The position numbers were made by a program, and so were the translations under genes. This document shows, piece by piece, positions 7,406 to 13,445 of a stretch of 14,592 nt of DNA. The notes below the pieces were generated by a model that saw only the letters and a list, made by a program, of their open reading frames with translations, did no database searches and was not told the DNA's origin. Origin of the DNA: JAZDDE01 sp039714435 (GTDB taxonomy: Bacteria; Gemmatimonadota; Gemmatimonadetes; Palauibacterales; Palauibacteraceae); the NCBI GenBank assembly GCA_039714435.1, contig JBDLJJ010000064.1, positions 1 to 14,592 on the forward strand. Direction: 5' to 3'. Numbering within the stretch: the first letter of the stretch is position 1; every line of letters begins with the position of its first letter.

Positions 7406-7636
7406 TTAGCCGAGCGGGCAACTACACTCGGCGGCACTGGTGCACTCGTCGTACAGGTACTCAATGCAAGCAGGGTCACCGGGCCCTTGAGGGCCCTCGG
7501 GATCGGAACCGTCGACACAAACGCAGCTTTTCGTTTCAACTGTCCCAGCTTCGAGCGAACTACTACCGCCGAAGAACAGCAGTCCGTTGGCTAGAAAAAG
7601 AGACGCAACGAGAGTCAAGAATCGTCGTGAGTTCAT
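7406..7636 (-). CDS. Small secreted peptide with six cysteines
   Basis: Predicted 76-residue exported peptide of no family I recognise. Seen: a signal peptide of MNSRRF plus a hydrophobic stretch LTLVASLFLANGLLFFGG (about 7-24), with likely cleavage near SLEA-G at residue 30; then a mature part of about 46 residues, acidic and rich in Gly, Pro and Asp, with Cys at 38, 40, 57, 65, 71 and 73. The cysteines form C-x-C pairs near each end (CVC and CSC) with two single ones between. An even number in an exported peptide suggests three disulfides. The start is well supported: AAGGAG lies seven bases before the ATG. It is followed by an anchored CxxC protein and a propeller. Bacteroidota have loci with short Cys-containing exported peptides (NVEALA type) beside 6-bladed propellers; that likeness in layout is from memory, and no NVEALA motif is present. 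It could be a signal, a toxin, a structural peptide or a modified-product precursor. Confidence 0.75.
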   Translation of the reverse strand: MNSRRFLTLVASLFLANGLLFFGGSSSLEAGTVETKSCVCVDGSDPEGPQGPGDPACIEYLYDECTSAAECSCPLG

Positions 7637-7642
7637 TTGTAA

Positions 7643-7667
7643 ACTCCTTACGAATATGGGAGTAAGG
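7643..7667 (-). promoter_or_regulatory. Hairpin overlapping the peptide gene's ribosome binding site
   Basis: In the minus-strand transcript the Shine-Dalgarno AAGGAG (plus-strand 7644-7649) can be trapped in either of two exclusive stems: CCTTAC (7662-7667) with GTAAGG (7646-7651), or ACTCC (7659-7663) with GGAGT (7643-7647). Both pairings are perfect over five or six bases with loops of 10-11 bases. This could hold down peptide translation until something opens the stem. The stems are short, so stability is modest. Confidence 0.4.
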
Positions 7668-7715
7668 ATCTATTCGGCTACCCGGCCATTCTCAGATGTC
7701 AAGCTGTGTGCGCAT

Positions 7716-8198
7716 TCATTTTTCGGGGCTGAATACAACGGGAGCCCTCATCCAGTGACACGTAGGTTGTTTGCCCTCATAGGGCGGTGTAAAACGGAAC
7801 TGCAGTACGGAACGCACGGCCGCGCTATCAAGGGATGCATGACCGCTTGTCGCGGCTAGTTCTGCCCTTGCGACTGAGCCAGTTTCACTGACAAGTATCC
7901 ACACAAGAGCAGTTCCACCGACTCCAGCCGACCTCTCAGCTTCTGGATACTCAGAGCCGATTACCCGAAGCGCTTGTTCTCGGCTCTTGATCGCGGGTGG
8001 TAGAGTGGCAGGAGTATGCGTACCGGGGTCTGAAAAAAGTTCGGCACATTCCTCCGACATCGCGACATCGTCACCATTCCGAAGTGCATCACCACATCCT
8101 TGCAGCAGAGTCGCCAGCAGCAGCAGCTTGACAATGGTGGTTTCCTCAATACCTCTGCGGCCTGCGAATACTAATCTGGTAGACATTCGACCTGGCAT
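7716..8198 (-). CDS. Lipoprotein with TonB C-terminal-type domain
   Basis: Exported protein, 160 residues from ATG 8198. Seen: a lipoprotein signal IVKLLLLATLLQGC ending at Cys35; a linker with two cysteines (51 and 147 flank the domain); and a TonB_C domain at about 80-157 with the family hallmarks YPEAERSAGVGGTALVWILVS, SGHASLDSAAVRSV and FRFTPPYEGKQP, then a W and PVVF end. Known: this domain occurs in TonB energy transducers and in many looser relatives. There is no membrane-spanning anchor or Pro-rich spacer here, so a classical ExbBD-driven transducer is unlikely. Start: ATG 8198 and ATG 8186 have poor ribosome sites and give a long n-region. An ATT at 8135, five bases after GAGGAAA, would give the ideal signal MVKLLLLATLLQGC and 139 residues. 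The gene heads the run leading to the peptide gene, 79 bases away. Confidence 0.8.
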   Translation of the reverse strand: MPGRMSTRLVFAGRRGIEETTIVKLLLLATLLQGCGDALRNGDDVAMSEECAELFSDPGTHTPATLPPAIKSREQALRVIGSEYPEAERSAGVGGTALVWILVSETGSVARAELAATSGHASLDSAAVRSVLQFRFTPPYEGKQPTCHWMRAPVVFSPEK

Positions 8199-8204
8199 CG
8201 CGGC

Positions 8205-8216
8205 TAGTGGACACTA
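8205..8216. promoter_or_regulatory. Short inverted repeat upstream of the TonB-like lipoprotein gene
   Basis: TAGTG at 8205-8209 and CACTA at 8212-8216 form a perfect 5-base inverted repeat with a two-base spacer, placed just before the lipoprotein reading frame in its upstream region. It could be an operator half-site pair for the neighbouring LuxR-type regulator, but five-base arms occur by chance. The rest of the 121-base spacer up to 8320 shows no convincing promoter. Confidence 0.2.
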
Positions 8217-8319
8217 TTCGTTTGACAACAGAGAATAGGCAGCGCCGGGGGACTGCGAATCGGACGTTCATACTAGTCAAGAACACCTAGCTATCGTGGC
8301 CTATAGCCTACAACAGATG

Positions 8320-8682
8320 CTAGAGCGGCGGATCGACTGCGGGTGCGTGCATCACAAAAAGAATAGCGGCACGTGTGCGGTTCCTCGCGCCCAGTTTGGA
8401 GTAGATACTGCTTAGGTGTGCCCGGACCGTGTGGCGGGAAATCGAGAGCCGATCGGCTATCTGTCTGTTCGAGGCACCCGTGGCGACCAGGGTCAGTATC
8501 TCACGTTCTCGAGATGTGAGCAGCGCAAAGCTCCGGCAATCCATGCAGTGCATCTCCGGTGTGCTTGGGGCGCGGCAGCCTCGATCCCTACCAAACGCGC
8601 AGCTGCAAGTTCCGGCGTCCCGAAAACAAGTCGCCGCCAAGCGCCGTTCCTGGGTGCTGCACTTGTAGAAAAACGCGCACAC
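8320..8682 (-). CDS. LuxR-type helix-turn-helix regulator with Cys-rich N-terminus
   Basis: DNA-binding regulator, 120 residues from GTG 8682. Seen: a GerE/LuxR helix-turn-helix at 55-107 with all hallmarks (LTSREREILTLVATG, SNRQIADRLSISRHTVRAHL, then IYSKLGARNRTRAAI). There is no receiver or ligand-binding domain. The first 49 residues instead hold eight cysteines (2, 8, 19, 26, 28, 36, 46, 49), which could bind metal, carry an Fe-S cluster or sense redox state. Third-position GC of this part is about 70% by eye, consistent with coding. Start doubt: an internal ATG at 8544 with GGAG nine bases upstream would give a 74-residue GerE-size protein with only Cys49 left. The GTG at 8682 has a poor ribosome site. 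It is the first gene of the minus-strand cassette and the likely controller of it; recF is divergent from it. Confidence 0.82.
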   Translation of the reverse strand: MCAFFYKCSTQERRLAATCFRDAGTCSCAFGRDRGCRAPSTPEMHCMDCRSFALLTSREREILTLVATGASNRQIADRLSISRHTVRAHLSSIYSKLGARNRTRAAILFVMHAPAVDPPL

Positions 8683-8787
8683 CTATTCAACGCGGACGAA
8701 GACATGCTAAGGTTCGAAATAGGCGTTTCCTCGCTTGGTTCCCGACCTCGTTCAGCCACTCCAGACTCCGGCAAACCGCGTTGCGAG

Positions 8788-8810
8788 TAGGCCTCCGTGG
8801 GCCTATTTTT
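8788..8810 (+). terminator. Intrinsic terminator or leader attenuator just before recF
   Basis: TAGGCC at 8788-8793 pairs with GGCCTA at 8800-8805 across a six-base loop and runs directly into five T residues (8806-8810). This is the standard form of a plus-strand intrinsic terminator, although the stem is only six pairs. On the minus strand there is no T tract. It could end a transcript arriving from the left, or attenuate the recF operon from a promoter between 8683 and 8787. Confidence 0.6.
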
Positions 8811-8829
8811 CGGGGTGTCGATTCAAGCA

Positions 8830-10104
8830 ATGGCTAGCACGCCTCAAAAGACGGAAAACGCAGTCCCGCCCGTTTCGGTCGAAAGCCTGAAAATACGGAA
8901 TTTTCGGAACCTGCAGAGGCTCGATATCGAGCTTCCGGCGGCCGGGGTCGTCATCCTGGGTCCGAACGGAGCCGGCAAGACGAATCTGGTCGAGGCGATC
9001 TATTATCTCGAGATCTTCCGGTCCTTTCGGGGCGTGCGCGACCGGGACCTCATCCGGTTCGGGGAGGACGTATTCCGTGTTGAGGCCGTGACCCCGGAAT
9101 CCTCGGGACAGACAGAGATAGCGGCTGCCTATCAGCGAACCACGCGGCGCAAGAAGGTGGAGGTCGAGGGGGCCGAAGCCGGCCGCCTTGTGGACGCGCT
9201 GGGGCGTCTGGGAGCGGTCGTTTTCAGCCTGGATGACGCCGAGATCGTGGCCGGGTCGCCCGGTGGGCGGCGCCGATTTCTGGATATCCTGTTGTCGCGG
9301 GTCCGACCTGGATACGTGGCGAACTTGCAGCGATACCGCGCCGTGCTGTCCCAGCGCAACGAGGCGCTGCGCTCGGGCGCGAGCTCGGCGGCTGTGGAGG
9401 CATGGACGGCCGGGCTCGTCGAGCCGGCTGCGCGTGTCATGGCCGAGCGCGACCGCTGGATTGGCAGAGTCAGCGCCGAGTTTAGCCGCTATCACGCGGA
9501 AATCGCTGGTGGCGGCGCTGGAGTCCTCCGCTACGAGCCAGGCCTGGCGGGCCTGAACGCGGACCACGCCAGCAAATCGGCGCCCAGCAAATCGGCGCCC
9601 AGCGAATCGGCAGCCAGCGACGCGGCAGCGGGCGAGGCACCCCGTGAGCCCGGCGCCGCGCCGCCTGGGGGCGGTGAGGAAATGTGGGCCGCCTGGCTGC
9701 GCGAAGGTCTCGACCGGACGGCGGAGCGCGAGCGCCGGCACGGTGCCACGCAGGTGGGGCCGCACAGAGATGATCTGGCCATTCTGGCCGCGGTTGACTC
9801 CACTCAGGAGCTGCGCGACCTGCGGCGCTTCGGCTCAGGCGGCCAGCGCCGCACCGCGGCCATCGGCCTCAGACTGCTTGAAGCGGACTCCGTCGCGGAG
9901 CATTCGGGCCGCGATGCGCTGTACCTGCTGGACGACGTGTTCGCGGAGCTGGACCGGGAGCGGTCGGAGCGCGTGGTGAGTCTGCTGGATACGAATCGAT
10001 CGGGGCAGATCGTAATGACCGCGCCGAAGTCGGCCGACATGCCGCTGCGCGGAGGGAATCTCAGCCAATGGCGGATCCTGAACGGTGAGGTACACGCGGC
10101 ATGA
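8830..10104 (+). CDS. recF: DNA replication and repair protein RecF
   Basis: ABC-type ATPase of the SMC-like group that helps load RecA at gapped DNA with RecO and RecR. Seen, numbered from ATG 8830 (424 residues): the opening SLKIRNFRNLQRL; Walker A GPNGAGKT at 44-51; FRSFRGVRDRDLI after it; the ABC signature FGSGGQRRT near 334-342; and Walker B LYLLDDVFAELD at 364-375. It is longer than the usual 360-380 residues because of a 14-residue N-terminal leader and a low-complexity insert at about 244-282 containing four SKSAP-like repeats. Start choice: GTG 8797 lies inside the loop of a terminator-like hairpin and is unlikely. ATG 8830 has only a weak site (GGGGTG, 12 bases away). The stop overlaps an ATG (ATGA) leading to dciA. 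The recF-dciA-gyrB order is typical of origin-proximal chromosomes, but dnaA and dnaN are not visible. Confidence 0.94.
   Translation: MASTPQKTENAVPPVSVESLKIRNFRNLQRLDIELPAAGVVILGPNGAGKTNLVEAIYYLEIFRSFRGVRDRDLIRFGEDVFRVEAVTPESSGQTEIAAAYQRTTRRKKVEVEGAEAGRLVDALGRLGAVVFSLDDAEIVAGSPGGRRRFLDILLSRVRPGYVANLQRYRAVLSQRNEALRSGASSAAVEAWTAGLVEPAARVMAERDRWIGRVSAEFSRYHAEIAGGGAGVLRYEPGLAGLNADHASKSAPSKSAPSESAASDAAAGEAPREPGAAPPGGGEEMWAAWLREGLDRTAERERRHGATQVGPHRDDLAILAAVDSTQELRDLRRFGSGGQRRTAAIGLRLLEADSVAEHSGRDALYLLDDVFAELDRERSERVVSLLDTNRSGQIVMTAPKSADMPLRGGNLSQWRILNGEVHAA
9571..9630 (+). repeat. 15-bp tandem repeat inside recF
   Basis: Four 15-base units: 9571-9585 and 9586-9600 are identical (AGCAAATCGGCGCCC), 9601-9615 differs at three positions, and 9616-9630 is further diverged. 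The units are in frame and encode SKSAP, SKSAP, SESAA and SDAAA. Identical first copies point to recent slippage expansion in a flexible linker of RecF. Confidence 0.9.
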
Positions 10105-10124
10105 GTAGGCAGCGGCCCGCATGA
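10101..10124 (+). other. Seven-codon mini-ORF between recF and dciA
   Basis: ATG 10101 overlaps the recF stop (ATGA) and starts a reading frame MSRQRPA that ends at TGA 10122-10124, itself overlapping the dciA start at 10121 (ATGA again). ATGAGTAGGCAGCG at 10101-10114 is repeated with one change at 10121-10134, where it forms the dciA start. GGTGAGG at 10084-10090 is placed for the first ATG, not the second. The likely origin is a 20-base tandem duplication of the old dciA start. Ribosomes may now reach dciA by reinitiation. Confidence 0.6.
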
Positions 10125-10453
10125 GCAGGCAGCGCCGCCGCCGTGCAGGCCAGGGTAAGGCGAACGCTATTCCGGTGGCGACGCTGGTCGAGGCGACGCT
10201 GGCCAAGCTGGGCATCGCCGATCGGGTGGAGCGCGCCGGAGCGATAGCCAATTGGTCTGAGCTGGTGGGCGAGCGTATCGCGCAGGTGGCCCGCCCGGCC
10301 GGGATCAGCCACAGCACTTTGTTTGTAGAGGTGGACAGCGCCTCGTGGCGCATGGAGTTGAACATGCTCCGCCCCGAATTGCTCGCCAAGTTGAATGCGG
10401 GCAGAGACCGGGCGCCCATAGAAAAGATCGTGTTCGTTCAGTCGGACGCCTGA
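10121..10453 (+). CDS. dciA: DciA (DUF721) replicative helicase-associated protein
   Basis: Small protein of 110 residues. Known: DciA binds and helps load the replicative helicase DnaB in bacteria that lack DnaC or DnaI. Seen: a basic, disordered N-terminus (MSRQRRRR, then AGQGKAN); then the DUF721 pattern with Trp45 in AIANWSELVGERIAQVARP at about 41-59; a strand TLFVEVDSASWRMELNMLRPELLAKLN at 66-92; and a short end. Length and order of motifs fit the family well, and the place between recF and gyrB is the classic one. The 14-base duplication at its start means that MSRQR is encoded twice, once in a mini-ORF and once here. A 23-base gap separates it from gyrB. Expression probably depends on translational coupling to recF through the mini-ORF. 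Confidence 0.9.
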   Translation: MSRQRRRRAGQGKANAIPVATLVEATLAKLGIADRVERAGAIANWSELVGERIAQVARPAGISHSTLFVEVDSASWRMELNMLRPELLAKLNAGRDRAPIEKIVFVQSDA

Positions 10454-10476
10454 ATACAAAGCTGGAGACAAACTGG

Positions 10477-12432
10477 ATGGCGAACAAAAAGACCGCTAAG
10501 AAGGCCGCTAAAAAGCCCGCTAACGGCAACAACGAAGACTATTCGGCCAAGCATCTGCAGGTTCTCAAGGGCCTGGAGGCGGTCCGCAAACGGCCCGGAA
10601 TGTACATCGGGTCGACATCGGCCCGCGGCCTTCATCACCTCGTATATGAGGTAGTGGATAACGCGATCGATGAGGCCATGGCGGGCCACTGCAGCGAAAT
10701 TCTGGCGCAGATCCACGCCGACGATTCGATCACGGTCACCGACGATGGACGTGGTATCCCTGTAGATCTGCACCCGACCGAGAAGATTCCGGGGGTCGAA
10801 CTGGCGCTCACCCGACTCCACGCGGGCGGAAAGTTCGACAAGGATTCGTATAAGGTCAGTGGCGGCCTGCACGGCGTAGGCGTTTCGGTCGTCAACGCGC
10901 TGGCCGAGAAGCTGGACGTCGAGGTCAAGCGCGACGGACACATATGGACGCAGTCGTTCGAGCGCGGCATCAAGACCAGCGACCTGAAGAAGGGCGCCAA
11001 GACTGACGAAACGGGAACCACGGTCCACTTTAGGCCTGATTCCGAGATCTTCACCGAACTCGAGTATGACTACGATACGCTGTCGAGCCGGCTCCGGGAG
11101 CTGGCTTACCTGAACCGTGGTGTCTCGATTCGAATTCAGGACGAGCGTGAGGATGAGAAGGATGAGCACTTCCATTTCGAGGGCGGAATCTCGCAGTACG
11201 TCGAATATCTGAGGGGCAACAAGACGCCGCTTCACGCGGACGTGATCTACGTATCGGGCTCCCAGGACGGGACCGAAATAGAGCTGGCCATGCAGTACAC
11301 GGGCGCCTACAACGAGGACACGTTCACCTTTGTGAACAACATCAACACCCACGAGGGCGGCACCCACCTCACGGGCTATAAGGCCGCGCTCACCAGGACG
11401 ATCAACGCTTACGCCGAAAAGAACAATTCCCTCAAGAAAGGCGACCCCAGCCTGTCCGGGGACGACGTCCGCGAGGGTCTCGTAACTGTTCTCTCGATTA
11501 AGGTCCTGGAGCCGCAGTTCGAGGGTCAGACCAAGACCAAACTGGGCAACAGCGAGGTTCGAGGCGCTGTCGAGAGCCTGATCAACGACAAGTTGGGAAC
11601 GTGGCTGGAAGAGAATCCGGCCTGGGCGCGGACGATTATCGACAAGGCCATCCAGGCGGCTCGGGCCCGCGACGCGGCGCGCAAAGCACGGGATTTGACG
11701 CGCAAGAAGTCGGCCCTCGAGACGGGCATACTTCCTGGCAAGCTGGCCGACTGCTCGAGCCGCGATGCCTCGCTCTCCGAGCTCTATCTGGTTGAGGGAG
11801 ACAGTGCCGGTGGATCCGCCAAGCAGGGCCGTGACCGTGCGTATCAGGCGATTCTGCCGCTCAAGGGGAAGATCCTCAACGTGGAGCGGGCCCGGATCGA
11901 CAGGATCCTCGGCAACGAGGAGATCAGGGCCATGATCACGGCCATCGGAAGCGGCATCGGCGACGAGTTCGACGTCGGGGCGGCCCGCTATCACAAGATC
12001 ATCATCATGACCGATGCCGATGTAGACGGGGCGCATATCCGCACCCTGCTGCTGACGTTCTTCTTCCGTCAGATGCTGGACCTGATCGAGGCCGGCTACG
12101 TGTATATCGCCCAGCCGCCTCTGTACCGGGTTCACAAAGGCAAGACCGAGCACTATTGCTACACCGACGAGGAACGCGATCAGATCGTCAATCAGCTCAG
12201 CAACGGCAGCGGGTCCGTCCACATCCAGCGCTACAAGGGACTGGGTGAGATGAACCCGGAGCAGCTGTGGGAGACCACGATGAACCCCGAGAAGCGCACC
12301 CTTCTGCGGGTTACGATCGACGAAGCGACACAGGCCTCCATGTTGTTCTCACGTCTGATGGGTGACGACGTAGAGCCGCGCCGTGAGTTCATTAAGAAGA
12401 ACGCGCGCTTCGTCAGGAACCTCGACATCTAG
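10477..12432 (+). CDS. gyrB: DNA gyrase subunit B
   Basis: ATP-driven subunit of the type II topoisomerase that supercoils DNA, working with GyrA, which is not in the window. Seen, 651 residues from ATG 10477: the GHKL ATPase start LEAVRKRPGMYIGST (33-47); Mg-binding Asn62 in EVVDNAIDEA; the ATP loops TDDGRGIPVD (88-97) and GGLHGVGVSVVNAL (129-142); a transducer domain to about 410; the Toprim ELYLVEGDSAGGSAKQGRDR (435-454); TDADVDGAHIRTLLLTFFFR (512-531); and the C-terminal QRYKGLGEMNPEQLWETTMNP (584-604), whose LWETTM favours GyrB over ParE. The first 14 residues are Lys/Ala-rich (KKTAKKAAKKPA), an extra basic tail. Start: GGAG is nine bases upstream. A longer in-frame extension back to 10345 lies over dciA and is not real. 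The stop overlaps the thyX GTG by one base. Confidence 0.96.
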   Translation: MANKKTAKKAAKKPANGNNEDYSAKHLQVLKGLEAVRKRPGMYIGSTSARGLHHLVYEVVDNAIDEAMAGHCSEILAQIHADDSITVTDDGRGIPVDLHPTEKIPGVELALTRLHAGGKFDKDSYKVSGGLHGVGVSVVNALAEKLDVEVKRDGHIWTQSFERGIKTSDLKKGAKTDETGTTVHFRPDSEIFTELEYDYDTLSSRLRELAYLNRGVSIRIQDEREDEKDEHFHFEGGISQYVEYLRGNKTPLHADVIYVSGSQDGTEIELAMQYTGAYNEDTFTFVNNINTHEGGTHLTGYKAALTRTINAYAEKNNSLKKGDPSLSGDDVREGLVTVLSIKVLEPQFEGQTKTKLGNSEVRGAVESLINDKLGTWLEENPAWARTIIDKAIQAARARDAARKARDLTRKKSALETGILPGKLADCSSRDASLSELYLVEGDSAGGSAKQGRDRAYQAILPLKGKILNVERARIDRILGNEEIRAMITAIGSGIGDEFDVGAARYHKIIIMTDADVDGAHIRTLLLTFFFRQMLDLIEAGYVYIAQPPLYRVHKGKTEHYCYTDEERDQIVNQLSNGSGSVHIQRYKGLGEMNPEQLWETTMNPEKRTLLRVTIDEATQASMLFSRLMGDDVEPRREFIKKNARFVRNLDI

Positions 12433-13424
12433 TGACGATGCAGACCAAGCGTCTCACCGTTCCGGCGGCCGAGGAGATTCTTGGCCTTTACCATCCGGTG
12501 CTCGACCACGGGTTCGTGTCTCTGGTGGACTACATGGGATCGGACGAGAGCATCGAGCGGGCTGCCCGGGTCAGCTACGGGCACGGTACGCGGAAGCAGA
12601 GCCAGACGCGGGGTCTGATCCGGTATCTGCGCCGGCACCTGCACACGACGCCCAGCGAGATGGTCGAACTCAAGTTCCACGTCGCCATGCCGATCTTCGT
12701 GGCTCGCCAGTTCGTGCGACATCGAACGGCCAATATCAATGAGTATAGTGCTCGCTATAGTCTAATGCCGCTCCTGTATCACCGGCCCGAGGCGGGGCAG
12801 TTCGCCAAGCAGAGCGCCTCCAACAACCAGGGCCGTGATGACACGCCCGCGGAAGCCGCCGTTTACCGTGAGGCTGTCGAGCGCTGGGATAAGATCAGGG
12901 AGGCGGCTTCCGACACGTACGGCTGGATGCTGGAGCAAGACATCGCTCGTGAGCTGGCCCGCATAGATCTGCCAGTGTCGCTCTACACACAGTGGTACTG
13001 GAAAATAGACCTCCACAATCTTATCCACTTTCTCACTCTCCGCGTGGACTCGCACGCGCAGTGGGAGATCCAGGAGTACGGACGGGTCATGGCGGGCATG
13101 CTCAAGCGCGTCGCTCCCCTCAGCTATGAGGCGTGGGTCGACTACCAGGTGTGCGGCGATCGGATGAGTCACGCCGAGCTGGAGGCGCTGCGGGAGCTGC
13201 TGGAGGCCGATGAGGCTGGCGGCATCCGGACTCGGCCCGGAGCCGCGCTGGATTCCGCTGCGCTGGCTGAAGCAGGTCTTTCCAGGCGCGAGGCGGCCGA
13301 GCTTGTCGGCAAGCTGCAGCCGGCCGACAAACCCGACTTCGAGCTGGATCTCAGCCGATTTCAGCCGCCCGAGTATTTCGAAGCCCGTATGGCGGAGGCC
13401 GTACCAGGTTCTGACGATCAGTAG
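12432..13424 (+). CDS. thyX: FAD-dependent thymidylate synthase ThyX
   Basis: Flavoprotein that methylates dUMP to dTMP using methylenetetrahydrofolate, with NADPH for reduction; it is the alternative to ThyA. Seen: the ThyX motif RHRTANINEYS at 96-106 (R-H-R, seven residues, S); FHVAMPIFVARQFVRHR leading into it; Arg177 in the ARIDLPVSLYTQWYWKIDL region; and LRVDSHAQWEIQEY at 203-216, which carries substrate-binding residues. It has 330 residues from GTG 12432 or 328 from ATG 12438. The core ends near residue 240, and the remaining 90 or so residues form an acidic Ala/Glu-rich tail longer than in compact ThyX (about 220-250 residues). The start overlaps the gyrB stop (TAGTG), so the two are coupled; dTMP supply and replication proteins share one transcript. 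ATG 12438 has no better ribosome site, so either start is possible. Confidence 0.95.
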   Translation: MTMQTKRLTVPAAEEILGLYHPVLDHGFVSLVDYMGSDESIERAARVSYGHGTRKQSQTRGLIRYLRRHLHTTPSEMVELKFHVAMPIFVARQFVRHRTANINEYSARYSLMPLLYHRPEAGQFAKQSASNNQGRDDTPAEAAVYREAVERWDKIREAASDTYGWMLEQDIARELARIDLPVSLYTQWYWKIDLHNLIHFLTLRVDSHAQWEIQEYGRVMAGMLKRVAPLSYEAWVDYQVCGDRMSHAELEALRELLEADEAGGIRTRPGAALDSAALAEAGLSRREAAELVGKLQPADKPDFELDLSRFQPPEYFEARMAEAVPGSDDQ

Positions 13425-13445
13425 CCGACAAGTTCAGTACTCGCA

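Noticed and set aside
8803..9765. A 320-residue minus-strand open frame with repeated GRRFA units
   Set aside because: The repeats are the reverse reading of the 15-bp tandem repeat in recF, and recF is clearly the real gene.
10345..10476. A 44-residue N-terminal extension of gyrB in the same frame
   Set aside because: It overlaps most of the 3' half of dciA, has no GyrB similarity, and the ATG at 10477 has a proper ribosome site.
10438..12222. A 594-residue minus-strand open frame opposite gyrB
   Set aside because: It is the antisense shadow of a clearly coding gene in GC-rich DNA and shows no domain or coherent fold pattern.
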